A DNA stretch of 64,000 nt from Sphaerimonospora cavernae (GCF_042435035.1 NZ_JBHMQT010000003.1:620001-684000), one strand, 5' to 3'. Shown: positions 1 to 8,034, numbered from the stretch's first letter. The notes: a model not told the origin generated them from the letters alone. Translations and numbers: made by a program.

Positions 1-1187
1 TCTGGCGGATGGGCTCCCCCGACAGCAACCCCGCTGCCGTGAAGTACATGGAAGACCTGAACGCCAAGTTCAAGGAGCAGACGGGCGCCGACGTCGACCT
101 CCAGTGGATCCCGTGGCCCGACGCACAGAACAAGTGGTCGACCGCGGTGGCCAGCGGCGAGGGGCCCGACGTCACCGAAATGGGTAACGACCAGGTCCCC
201 GGCTGGGTCGAGCAGGACGCGCTGGCCGAGATCACCGACGCGGTGAAGGGCGACGCCGATCTCCAGCAGATCCCGGAGAACCTGCTGGGCTACGAGAGCA
301 GAGAGGGCAAGATCTACGCGGTTCCCTGGGGCGGCGGCTCCCGGGCCGTCCTCTACCGCACGGACTGGTTCAAGGATCTCGGCCTCGAGATCCCCAAGAC
401 CTGGGACGAACTCGTCGCCACGGCCAAGACGATCGTGGCCAAGAAGGGCAAGGACGTCGACGGCTTCGCCTTCAACGGCGGTTCGGACGCGAACGCGGTG
501 CTGTCGCCGTTCATCTGGTCGGCCGGTGGCGACTATGCGACGCTCGAAGGCGGCAAGTGGGTCGGCAAACTCACCGAGCCGGGCACCAAGGAGGGCTTCC
601 AGTTCTACACCGACCTGGTCGCCAAGGAGGGCGTCTCCGGCAAGAGCCGCCTGACGCAGAACAGCACGGATATCCGCACGCGGTTCGCCAACAACAAGGT
701 CGGCATGTACGTCACCGCGGGCTGGGACATCGACAGCATCAAGAAGGAGAGCAACGGCAAGGTCGACGAGAAGAAGATGGCCTTCTTCCCGATCCCGACC
801 AAGGACGGCAACGGTGCCGCCCCGACCATGATGGGCGGCAACGACCTCGCGGTCTGGGGAACCACCAAGAACAAGGAACTCGCCGCCGAGTACCTGAAGC
901 TCGCCACGGGCAAGGAGTGGGGCGTCCGGTTCGCCAAGGAGAACGGCCTGATCCCGGTCTACCCGGAGGCGGCTGACGCGTATGCCCAGGAGAACCCGGA
1001 GCAGCAGGCGTTCGTGGACGCCTACAAGGTCGCCCACGCCTACCCCGCCACGCCGAACTGGGGTGACGTCAACGAGGTCAAGTCGGTGCTGCAGAACGCC
1101 GCCAGAGCGGTGATCGAGGGCAAGAAGAGCGTCGACGACGCCCTCGCCGACGCGAACACCGAAGTCGAGTCCATCCTCAACCAGTAA
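1..1187 (+). CDS. ABC transporter sugar-binding protein (chitobiose/aminosugar type), 5' end outside window
   Basis: Extracellular solute-binding protein of the family 1 type, which captures a sugar outside the membrane and hands it to the two permeases directly downstream. The reading frame is already open at the left edge (codons for W-R before the first ATG at 9), so the N-terminus, including the expected lipoprotein signal, is missing. The visible ~392 residues show the family pattern: a GPDVTEMG segment near residue 52, a GGGSRAVLYRTDWF segment near 108, and a C-terminal KSVLQNAARAVIEGKKSVDDAL helix. The downstream GH3 hexosaminidase suggests N-acetylglucosamine or chitobiose as ligand, as in the Streptomyces dasABC operon. 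That ligand is inference from context. Confidence 0.9.
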   Translation, partial: WRMGSPDSNPAAVKYMEDLNAKFKEQTGADVDLQWIPWPDAQNKWSTAVASGEGPDVTEMGNDQVPGWVEQDALAEITDAVKGDADLQQIPENLLGYESREGKIYAVPWGGGSRAVLYRTDWFKDLGLEIPKTWDELVATAKTIVAKKGKDVDGFAFNGGSDANAVLSPFIWSAGGDYATLEGGKWVGKLTEPGTKEGFQFYTDLVAKEGVSGKSRLTQNSTDIRTRFANNKVGMYVTAGWDIDSIKKESNGKVDEKKMAFFPIPTKDGNGAAPTMMGGNDLAVWGTTKNKELAAEYLKLATGKEWGVRFAKENGLIPVYPEAADAYAQENPEQQAFVDAYKVAHAYPATPNWGDVNEVKSVLQNAARAVIEGKKSVDDALADANTEVESILNQ

Positions 1188-1192
1188 AGATC

Positions 1193-2203
1193 ATGGCGCA
1201 TACGTCAACAACCGTTCGGGGCGGAGGTCCTTCCTCCGCCCCGTCGCGGCGCAGACGGGCCTCGCGCGGGTCCGGCCTGCCCCCCCGGCTGATTCCCTAC
1301 GTTCTCCTCGGCCCCGGCCTCCTGGTCATCGCAGTTCTCCTGCTGTATCCGCTGTACCAGGTAGCCGAGATGTCCTTCTACGACATGAAGCTGAAGAACG
1401 TCCGGCCGAACAACCCGGTTCCGCCGGAGTTCGTGGGCCTTGACAACTACACGAAGGTCTTCGACTCCGACCTGTTCTGGCCGTCGCTACGCAACACGAT
1501 CTTCTTCGCCCTGGCCGCCGTCGTCCTGACGATCGGGGTCGGCACCCTCGTCGGCCTGCTGCTCAACCGGCTCGGCCGCAAGATGTCACTGTTCGTCATC
1601 GTCGGTGTCATGGCCGCCTGGGCCACGCCGCCCGTGGCACAGGGGATCATCTGGAGGTGGTTGTTCGACGCTGACGCCGGCGCCGCGAACTGGGTGCTGA
1701 ACCTGCTGCCCGACTGGCTGTCCAACCTGGTCTTCGGCAAATCCGACTGGAGTGGCCACCCCTGGTTCAACGATGCGTTCTCCATCTTCCTGGTGCTGAC
1801 CCTGGCGGTGGTGTGGGCGTCGTTCCCGTTCATCTCGGTGTCGATCCTGGCGGGGCTCAAGAGCATCCCCAGTGAGCTGTACGAGGCGGCCAAGATGGAC
1901 GGCTCGGGGGTGGTCTCGACGTTCCGGAAGATCACGCTCCCGATGCTCAGACCGGTCTACTCGGTCCTGATCGTGCTGTCGATCATCTGGGACTTCAGGG
2001 TCTTCACCCAGTTGTACATGCTGGCCGGTGGGACGGTGAACCGCGACGCGTACAACCTCTCGCTGTGGATGTACGCAGAGGCGTTCGGCGGCACCATGAA
2101 GATGGGCCTGGGCGCGGCGATCGCGGTAGTGCTGACCGGCATGCTGTTGATCATCACCTTCGTGTACGTCCGGCAGATCGTGAAGACGGAGGACGTCAGA
2201 TGA
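1193..2203 (+). CDS. ABC sugar transporter permease 1 (DasB-like)
   Basis: Inner-membrane permease, 336 residues, MalF type. A basic, Ser/Arg-rich cytoplasmic N-terminus (residues 1-30) precedes the first membrane segment (LIPYVLLGPGLLVIAVLLLY), and about six hydrophobic spans follow. The EAA loop that contacts the ATPase is recognisable as EAAKMDGSGVVSTFRKITLP near residue 230. The gene starts 5 bp after the binding-protein stop and its own stop overlaps the next permease (ATGA), so the three are translationally coupled. No ATPase is encoded here. In Streptomyces such importers share the general ATPase MsiK, and the same is likely here by inference. Confidence 0.93.
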   Translation: MAHTSTTVRGGGPSSAPSRRRRASRGSGLPPRLIPYVLLGPGLLVIAVLLLYPLYQVAEMSFYDMKLKNVRPNNPVPPEFVGLDNYTKVFDSDLFWPSLRNTIFFALAAVVLTIGVGTLVGLLLNRLGRKMSLFVIVGVMAAWATPPVAQGIIWRWLFDADAGAANWVLNLLPDWLSNLVFGKSDWSGHPWFNDAFSIFLVLTLAVVWASFPFISVSILAGLKSIPSELYEAAKMDGSGVVSTFRKITLPMLRPVYSVLIVLSIIWDFRVFTQLYMLAGGTVNRDAYNLSLWMYAEAFGGTMKMGLGAAIAVVLTGMLLIITFVYVRQIVKTEDVR

Positions 2204-3051
2204 GCCCGCTCGCCCGCAAGCGACTCGGGAAGTTCGCGCTCAATGGCGCCGGGATGATCGTGTTCCTCGTCGCGGTCTTCCCCGTCTACTGGATGGTCGG
2301 CACGGCCTTCAAGCCGAACGACCAGATCTTCACCACCGATTTCATCCTGTTCCCGAGCCCGCCCACACTCGAGCACGTCGAAGCAGTGTTCACCAACGGC
2401 GTGGCCGGGCACTCGATCTGGCGGTTTCTGCTCAACAGCGCGATCGTGGCGGTCGCCACCGTGCTGATCGGCGCGGTGTTCGCCCTGCTGGCGGCCACGG
2501 CGGTGTCCAGGTTCCGGTTCCGTTTCCGGGCATCGTTCCTGATCCTGCTGCTGATCGTCCAGATGGTGCCGATGGAGGCGCTGCTGATCCCGTTGTTCCT
2601 GATGGCCAGGCGGCTCGGTCTGGCCGACCAGCTTCTCGGTCTGATCGTGATCAACGTCGGCCTGACGCTGCCGTTCTCGATCTGGATGCTGCGCACGTTC
2701 GTCGCGGCGGTCCCGAAGGAACTGGAGGAGGCGTCCTGGATCGACGGTGCCAGCCGGTTCACCACGTTCTGGCGGGTGCTGTTCCCGCTGGTCGCCCCCG
2801 GCCTGGTGGCCACCAGCATCTTCGCCTTCATCACCACCTGGAACGAGTTCGCCTTCGCGCTGACCCTGATCCAAGATCAGGGCGGATACACCATGCCGGT
2901 CGCCCTCAAGTATTTCATGGGACAGAAGATGACCGACTGGGGCGCGATCATGGCCGCCTCGACGCTGATGATGATCCCGGTCCTCATCTTCTTCCTCCTG
3001 GTCCAGCGGCGCATGGTCTCCGGCCTCGTCGCGGGCGCTGTCAAGGGATAA
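2200..3051 (+). CDS. ABC sugar transporter permease 2 (DasC-like)
   Basis: Second permease of the importer, MalG type, 283 residues. I chose the ATG at 2200 because it overlaps the upstream stop as ATGA and gives a normal-length protein beginning MSPLARKRLG; a longer open frame from 2065 is upstream read-through. Features: an N-terminal membrane span (MIVFLVAVFPVYWMVGTAF), a periplasmic segment, four to five further spans and the EAA loop EEASWIDGASRFTTFWRVLF near residue 180. It pairs with the 1193 permease to form the channel. Confidence 0.93.
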   Translation: MSPLARKRLGKFALNGAGMIVFLVAVFPVYWMVGTAFKPNDQIFTTDFILFPSPPTLEHVEAVFTNGVAGHSIWRFLLNSAIVAVATVLIGAVFALLAATAVSRFRFRFRASFLILLLIVQMVPMEALLIPLFLMARRLGLADQLLGLIVINVGLTLPFSIWMLRTFVAAVPKELEEASWIDGASRFTTFWRVLFPLVAPGLVATSIFAFITTWNEFAFALTLIQDQGGYTMPVALKYFMGQKMTDWGAIMAASTLMMIPVLIFFLLVQRRMVSGLVAGAVKG

Positions 3052-3061
3052 CCCCACAAGC

Positions 3062-3112
3062 GCACGGTTACGGCTGCCGCCTCACGAGGGAGGTAGCCGT
3101 ACCCGACCGTGC
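3062..3112 (+). terminator. Interrupted stem-loop between permease and hexosaminidase genes
   Basis: Outer arms GCACGGT (3062-3068) and ACCGTGC (3106-3112) enclose inner arms TACGGCT (3069-3075) and AGCCGTA (3095-3101), with a 4-nt bulge on the right. There is no T-tract. It may attenuate transcription between the transporter genes and the downstream enzyme, or stabilise the upstream mRNA. Confidence 0.5.
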
Positions 3113-3156
3113 CCGCGAGCCGTACCCATCAATTTTTCAGTAAGGAATCGAGACGC

Positions 3157-4611
3157 ATGTCTGACGTGTGCGCGAGCACTGGCGATCGGGGGCTGCGTCG
3201 TCTCGCGGCCGGCACGCTGCTTGTCTCCTTCCAGGGACTGCAGGCCCCGGACTGGGTCCTGCGCGGCCTGGAAGGCGGCCTGGGCGGCGTGACCCTCTTC
3301 GGCTTCAACGTACGCGACCCCGAGCAGGTCGCGGGCCTCACCGCCCAAATGAGCGGCTCAGGAAACCCCGTGATCTCGCTGGACGAGGAGGGCGGCGACG
3401 TCACCCGGCTCGCCTACCACATCGGCAGTCCCTACCCCGGGAACGCCGCGCTCGGAGCCGTCGACGACGTGGAGTTGACCGAGCGGGTCTATCACTCCAT
3501 CGGCGCCGATCTCGCCCGCTGCGGGGTCAATCTCGACATGGGTCCCGTCGCCGACATCAACACCGCCGACGACAACCCGGTGATCGGCACCAGGTCCTTC
3601 GGCTCCTCGTCGGATCTGGTCGCGCGGCACACGGTCGCGGCCGTCCGCGGCCTCCAGTCCCTGGGGGTCGCCGCGTGCGTCAAGCACTTCCCCGGCCACG
3701 GCGCGACCACCCAGGACTCGCACCTGGAGATCCCGCTCGTAGCGGCGTCCCGCGAACTGCTGTGGGATCGCGAGCTGATCCCCTTCCGGGCCGCCGTCGA
3801 GGCGGGCACCAAGTCGATCATGACTGCGCACGTGTCGGTCCCCGATCTCACCGGCGACCTGCCCGCCACGCTCAGCGGGGAGGCGCTGACCACCCTGCTG
3901 CGGCGTGAGATGGGCTACGACGGCGTCGTGATCTCCGATGCCCTCGACATGCACGCCATCACCGAGGGCGTCGGCCTGGTCGGCGGCGCGGTGCTCTCGC
4001 TGGCGGCCGGCTCGGACCTGCTGTGCCTGGGGCCGCTGCCCACAGCGGAGGAGATCGAGCGCGTGCTGACCGGGATCGCCGAGGCGGTCGCCGAGGGCCG
4101 GCTCGCGGCCGCTCGCCTGGAGGAGGCGGCCGAGCGGGTCGACCGGCTGCGTGAATGGTTCGCCGCGCCCCGCCGGAAGCCCGCGGAGAGCAACGGCATC
4201 GGCCTGGAAGCCGCCCGCCGTGCGGTCGCGCTGTCCGGCGCGGTGACACCGCTGACCGATCCGCTCGTGGTCGAGGTGGACACTCCACCGACGATCGCCG
4301 TCGGCGACGTCCCGTGGGGAATCGCGCCGTGGCTGCCCAACGCCGAGGTCGTCCGGGTCAAGCCCGAGGACGCCGACGCCGCGGCGCTGCTCGGCCGCTC
4401 ACACGATCGCTCCTTGGTCATCGTGGTGAAGGACGCCCACCGATACCCGGGTACCAGGACCCTGGTCTCCGCGCTGCTCGCCGGTCGTCCGGATGCCACC
4501 GTAATGGAGATGGGCCTGCCCATCTGGCGGCCCGGTGCCGCCACCTACATCGCGACATACGGCGCCGCCCGGGCCAACGCCCAGGCCGCCGTGGAACTCC
4601 TGACAAACTGA
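3157..4611 (+). CDS. GH3 beta-N-acetylhexosaminidase (DasD-like)
   Basis: Glycoside hydrolase family 3 enzyme, 484 residues, releasing terminal N-acetylglucosamine. The family signature KHFPGHGATTQDSH is near residue 173; its Asp-Ser-His carries the His/Asp pair acting as acid/base in NagZ-type enzymes, and VVISDALDMHAI near 259 contains the nucleophile Asp. I start at ATG 3157 because TAAGGAA lies 9 bp upstream; an ATG at 3109 would overlap the preceding hairpin and adds no conserved residues. No signal peptide is visible, so it probably acts in the cytoplasm on sugars imported by the upstream transporter. A paralogue lies at 60351-61880. Confidence 0.93.
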   Translation: MSDVCASTGDRGLRRLAAGTLLVSFQGLQAPDWVLRGLEGGLGGVTLFGFNVRDPEQVAGLTAQMSGSGNPVISLDEEGGDVTRLAYHIGSPYPGNAALGAVDDVELTERVYHSIGADLARCGVNLDMGPVADINTADDNPVIGTRSFGSSSDLVARHTVAAVRGLQSLGVAACVKHFPGHGATTQDSHLEIPLVAASRELLWDRELIPFRAAVEAGTKSIMTAHVSVPDLTGDLPATLSGEALTTLLRREMGYDGVVISDALDMHAITEGVGLVGGAVLSLAAGSDLLCLGPLPTAEEIERVLTGIAEAVAEGRLAAARLEEAAERVDRLREWFAAPRRKPAESNGIGLEAARRAVALSGAVTPLTDPLVVEVDTPPTIAVGDVPWGIAPWLPNAEVVRVKPEDADAAALLGRSHDRSLVIVVKDAHRYPGTRTLVSALLAGRPDATVMEMGLPIWRPGAATYIATYGAARANAQAAVELLTN

Positions 4612-4634
4612 CTCTCCTCCCCCTCCTCAGGGGA

Positions 4635-4879
4635 TGATCTTGCGAATTCTCGCAAGCGGGTGCCGCGAGCAGGCACTTCGCGTTTCATGATCTTGCATTT
4701 TCTTGCAGGCCTGCGCCCTGAGCGGCACATACACCCTTAGTGATCTTGCACTTGCACGTCAACTGCAAGATCACCAAGGGTGTCGTTGCAGCTCACGGTA
4801 ATCGCCTGCAAACAACTGCAAGATCACGAGATGGATCCGCGCAGGTCAACGGAGTGCCCTGCAAGCATTCGCAAGATCA
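4635..4879. repeat. Six-site symmetric repeat element, copy A (53-bp period)
   Basis: Three forward copies of TGATCTTGC(A/G) start at 4635, 4688 and 4741, exactly 53 bp apart. Three inverted copies, (T/C)GCAAGATCA, end at 4773, 4826 and 4879, again 53 bp apart. All pairs are symmetric about 4757. The innermost pair extends to 20-bp arms (4731-4750 and 4764-4783) with one mismatch and a 13-bp loop. Most sites carry a second CTTGC-like half-site about one helical turn inward. This fills the 305-bp gap between the convergent hexosaminidase and ROK genes. A second copy lies at 50215-50446. Confidence 0.9.
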
Positions 4880-4916
4880 CGGGGGAATCGCTTGCGGGGG
4901 GAATCACGGGGAGGCG

Positions 4917-6116
4917 TTAGGTGGTGGAGGTGAAGATCTCTTCACGGGCCCGCTCCAGCGCGGCGAGGACCGCGCCGCGCAGCACGGGTTTGCCCGCCAC
5001 CTCACTGGTGACGACCTCGGGCCGGATGGGGCAGATCCGGGCCACGGCCTCCTCCACACGAGAGGTCAGGTCCGCTCCCCCGGCCCGTCCCACCTCGCCG
5101 GCCAGCAGGACCAGGCCGGGGTCGAGCACCACGCACACCGACGCCACCCCGAGCGCGAGACGCGAGGCGATCTCGTCCAGCAGCCGCTCGCCTCGAGGCC
5201 CGGCCGCCACGGCCTCGGTCACGCATTCGGCCGCCGTCTTCCCCGTGAAGCCGTACGTCTCCGCGAGCTCGGTGACGGCCTCGGAACTGACGAGTGATTG
5301 CAGGCCGCCGGCGAGCGACGGCAGCCGGCCCGGAGTGGCTTTGACGTCCTCGGCCAGGGGAACGCCGGGCACCGGCAGATAACCGATCTCGCCCGCGCTG
5401 CCCGATCTGCCGCGGTGCAGTCGCCCGTCGAGCACGACGGCGAGGCCGATGCCGCGGCCCACCCAGACGAGCACGAAATCGTCCACCTGCTGGGCGGCTC
5501 CCTGCGCGCGCTCGGCGATGGCCACGAGGTTCACGTCGTTCTCGATGGTCACGACGCGGCGCAGGTCCCTGGCGAGGGCCTCGTGAATGCCTTCATGCCA
5601 GTGCGGCAGATCGAAGGAGAATCGAACGTCGCCGGTGCGCGGGTCGACGACACCGGGCGTGCCGATCACGACACCGCGCAGCTTCGACAGTGCCACCCGG
5701 CCGGACCGGCATGCCTTCACCACCGCGTTGTGGACGATCGACACGGGGTCATCATGGCCGTGCGGTGAGGCCGTCACCTCCGCCACGACGTCCCCCTTGA
5801 TGTCGGCCACCGCCGCGGTGACCGAGTCGGGGCCCACATCGAGGCCTGCCACGTACGCGCACGAGGGAACCACGCCGTAGAGCGCGGCGTTCGGCCCGCG
5901 GTTGCCCGCATGCTCGCCCACGACCTCAACGAGCCCGCGTTCTTCCAGGCGCGCCAGTGTCTGGGAGGCCGTGACCTTCGACAGTCCGGTGAGCTCACCG
6001 ATCTGGCCACGAGTGAGCGGCCCCGATGCCAGCAGCAGTTCCAGGGCGGCCCGGTCGTTGATCTCCCGGAGCAACCTGGGCACGCCAGGACGTCGCTCCA
6101 TGCTCCTGCTTTCCAT
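4917..6116 (-). CDS. ROK-family transcriptional regulator
   Basis: Repressor of the ROK/NagC/XylR type, 399 residues. An N-terminal MarR-like winged helix (LTRGQIGELTGLSKVTASQTLARLEERGLV) is followed by an actin-like sugar-binding domain containing AGLDVGPDSVTAAVADIKG, GVVIGTPGVVD and RGRSGSAGEIGYLPVPG. The usual ROK zinc motif with three cysteines after GH is absent: the equivalent place reads EIGYLPVPG. I use ATG 6116; ATG 6101 is also possible. A TTG at 6164 is in frame but lies inside the putative operator. It is convergent with the aminosugar operon, so it may control that operon, itself, or both. Confidence 0.88.
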   Translation of the reverse strand: MESRSMERRPGVPRLLREINDRAALELLLASGPLTRGQIGELTGLSKVTASQTLARLEERGLVEVVGEHAGNRGPNAALYGVVPSCAYVAGLDVGPDSVTAAVADIKGDVVAEVTASPHGHDDPVSIVHNAVVKACRSGRVALSKLRGVVIGTPGVVDPRTGDVRFSFDLPHWHEGIHEALARDLRRVVTIENDVNLVAIAERAQGAAQQVDDFVLVWVGRGIGLAVVLDGRLHRGRSGSAGEIGYLPVPGVPLAEDVKATPGRLPSLAGGLQSLVSSEAVTELAETYGFTGKTAAECVTEAVAAGPRGERLLDEIASRLALGVASVCVVLDPGLVLLAGEVGRAGGADLTSRVEEAVARICPIRPEVVTSEVAGKPVLRGAVLAALERAREEIFTSTT

Positions 6117-6150
6117 GCTCGGTCCCGCCACGCCGTCACACTCTGCCCGT

Positions 6151-6188
6151 TTAATCGCCAACAAAGGTTCGCTTAATCGCCAACAAAG
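6151..6188. promoter_or_regulatory. Tandem operator upstream of the ROK gene
   Basis: The 16-mer TTAATCGCCAACAAAG occurs twice, at 6151-6166 and 6173-6188, a 22-bp (two-turn) period. It lies 35-72 bp upstream of the chosen ROK start, the expected place for an autoregulatory operator or promoter. Confidence 0.7.
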
Positions 6189-6220
6189 CTTCCTGAAAGC
6201 TTACCGAGCCCTCGTGCGAA

Positions 6221-6258
6221 TGGAGCGCTCTCCAGGCCCTTCCATGGAAACGCTCCCA
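6221..6258. promoter_or_regulatory. Two LacI-type operator boxes
   Basis: TGGAGCGCTCTCCA (6221-6234) and TGGAAACGCTCCCA (6245-6258) both resemble the TGGGAGCGCTCCCA palindrome bound by LacI-family sugar repressors such as CebR. They lie about 135 bp before the decayed gene at 6393-6638 and may be its orphaned control region. Confidence 0.5.
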
Positions 6259-6392
6259 CATCTCGCCCACATCGGCCGAATCGTGAGCATCCAGCTGTTG
6301 CCGTCCCGCCCGCAAAGTACGAGGATCACTCATTTCTTCGCCAGAGGCTGGCATATGGCCGGACAGGTCGCCGGGCACCGCGACATCCCGAT

Positions 6393-6638
6393 GAAGCGGT
6401 GGATTCCTCCCCTGATCGGAACTCCGACCGCCACCACCCTCGGCGTCCTGCTGCACATGGACGCGCTGCACGTCTTCCTGCCCTCGTTGATCACCCTTCC
6501 AGGATCGCCCAGGGACTCGGCATGCGCTACTACTTCGCGGCGGCGGCCGATCCGCTCTGGGGCGACGCGCTGCTCACGAACCTTCGGGTCCCGTTCTCCG
6601 ACCATCTTCCGGTCGTCGTACGGCTCCGCCTCAGCTGA
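6393..6638 (+). pseudogene. Remnant of an endonuclease/exonuclease/phosphatase-family membrane protein
   Basis: Two frames carry pieces of one family. Frame 1 (6393-~6515) reads a hydrophobic N-terminal piece with DALHVFLPSLITL. Frame 3 (~6510-6638) reads GMRYYFAAAADPLWGDALLTN and then abruptly SDHLPVVVRLRLS and a stop. In intact relatives these are the membrane N-terminus, the first catalytic strand and the C-terminal SDHxPV strand of the hydrolase fold, roughly 80-200 residues apart. At least two internal deletions and a frame change are needed to explain this, so no functional enzyme remains. The assignment rests on motif recall without alignment. Confidence 0.6.
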
Positions 6639-6723
6639 CCGGCGAACCACCGCGAGCTCACGAGGGCCGGCGACGTAGAGGCCCCTGGCCAACAGACGCC
6701 GACCAGGCGGGATAATCGACCAC

Positions 6724-7188
6724 ATGCGACTTTCCGCCCGCGTCGACTACGCCCTCCGTGCCGCCGCCGAACTCGCCGCCGCGGGCGAGGGGCCCACAAC
6801 GGTCGGCGAGCTGGCCAAGGGACAGGACATGCCCCCCAAGTACCTGGAGAACATCCTGCTGCAGATGCGCCGGGCCGGCCTGGTCCGTGGCCAGCGTGGC
6901 CCCGAGGGGGGCTATGTCCTGGCTCGGTCGGCCGCCCAGATCTCACTCGCCGACGTGATCAGGGCCGTGGACGGACCCCTGGCCAACGTCCGGGGCGAGC
7001 GTCCGGAACACGTCGGCTACCAGGGCGCCGCCCAGGCCCTGCAGCAGGTGTGGATCGCACTGCGCGCCAGCGAGCGGGCGATCCTCGAGGAGGTCACCCT
7101 GGAGCACCTCGCCACGGGCGACCTGCCTGCCCGGGTGACCGAGCTCGCCTCCGATCCCGCGGCGTGGAACTCACACCCCCCGGCCTGA
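6724..7188 (+). CDS. Rrf2-family transcriptional regulator without Fe-S cysteines
   Basis: A 154-residue DNA-binding protein of the Rrf2 family. The N-terminal winged helix is clear (MRLSARVDYALRAAAELAAA, then PPKYLENILLQMRRAGLVRGQRGPEGGYVLAR). It contains no cysteine, so it cannot bind the iron-sulfur cluster used by IscR or NsrR and must sense something else or act constitutively. It ends 10 bp before the Nei-type glycosylase gene and is probably co-transcribed with it. Confidence 0.92.
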   Translation: MRLSARVDYALRAAAELAAAGEGPTTVGELAKGQDMPPKYLENILLQMRRAGLVRGQRGPEGGYVLARSAAQISLADVIRAVDGPLANVRGERPEHVGYQGAAQALQQVWIALRASERAILEEVTLEHLATGDLPARVTELASDPAAWNSHPPA

Positions 7189-7198
7189 CCGTACGGCC

Positions 7199-8020
7199 AT
7201 GCCCGAAGGCGACGCCGTCTATCGAACCGCGAAGCGGCTCAGGGAGGCCCTCGACGGCCGGATCTTGACCCGTTCCGATTTCCGAGTGCCCCGCCACGCG
7301 ACCGCCGACCTGCGCGGCCGTACGGTGCTCACGACGGTCTCACGCGGCAAGCACCTGCTGACGCGCGTGTCGGGCGGCCTCACCGTGCACACGCACCTGC
7401 GGATGGACGGAAGCTGGCGGGTGACTCCGGCGGGGCGCCCGGGATCCGGCGTGCGCCCGGTCCCGGGCGGCGGCATCGTGCGGCTCGTGCTCGCCAACGA
7501 GCGATGGCAGGCCACCGGGATCAGGCTGGGCATGGTGGACCTCGTGGCCACAGATCATGAGAACCGGGTCGTCGGGCATCTCGGGCCGGACCTGCTCGGC
7601 CCGGACTGGGACGCGGGGCTCGCCGCGCGGAACCTGAGCGGGCGCCCCGAGCGCGGCATCGGGGAAGCGCTGCTGGATCAGCGGAACATGGCGGGGATGG
7701 GCACGATCTGGCGGGCCGAGACGCTGTTCGTCGCGCGTCTTTCGCCCTGGCGCATGGTCGGGTCGATCCCCGCGGACGAACTGGAGGCACTGGCCGGGCT
7801 CGCGCACGACCTCATGGACGCGAGCAGGGACGCATCGCTGCCGGTCACAACGGGTGATCTCCGACCGGCCAGGAACATGTTCGTGTACGGCAGGGCGGGC
7901 CGCCCCTGCCGCCGCTGCGGGGCCCCGGTCCGCCGCAGCGAGGTGCCGTCGGCCGCGAGCCGGGGGACCGAGCCGTACGAACGGCTGGTCTTCTGGTGCC
8001 CGGCGTGCCAACCGGGGTGA
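7199..8020 (+). CDS. nei: Fpg/Nei-family DNA glycosylase (endonuclease VIII type)
   Basis: Base-excision repair enzyme, 273 residues, removing oxidised bases and cutting the abasic site. The mature N-terminus begins PEGD: Pro2 is the Schiff-base nucleophile and Glu3 the general acid. The PEGDAVYR form, rather than PELPEV, points to the Nei branch. A helix-two-turn-helix region with DQRNMAGMGTIWRAE lies near residue 160. The C-terminal zinc finger is complete: CRRC near 237 and CPAC near 268, preceded by the conserved TEPYERLVFW strand. It follows the Rrf2 gene at 10 bp. Confidence 0.92.
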   Translation: MPEGDAVYRTAKRLREALDGRILTRSDFRVPRHATADLRGRTVLTTVSRGKHLLTRVSGGLTVHTHLRMDGSWRVTPAGRPGSGVRPVPGGGIVRLVLANERWQATGIRLGMVDLVATDHENRVVGHLGPDLLGPDWDAGLAARNLSGRPERGIGEALLDQRNMAGMGTIWRAETLFVARLSPWRMVGSIPADELEALAGLAHDLMDASRDASLPVTTGDLRPARNMFVYGRAGRPCRRCGAPVRRSEVPSAASRGTEPYERLVFWCPACQPG

Positions 8021-8034
8021 CCTTCTCGCCGCGG

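Noticed and set aside
1957..3057. Minus-strand open frame opposite the permease genes
   Set aside because: His/Arg/Asp/Gln-rich shadow of two well-supported permeases.
4635..4879. Repeat array considered as a CRISPR array
   Set aside because: Sites are only 10-22 bp, half are inverted, and there are no cas genes; CRISPR repeats are longer and in one orientation.
6117..6164. TTG start at 6164 for the ROK gene
   Set aside because: It lies inside the tandem operator and adds non-conserved residues.
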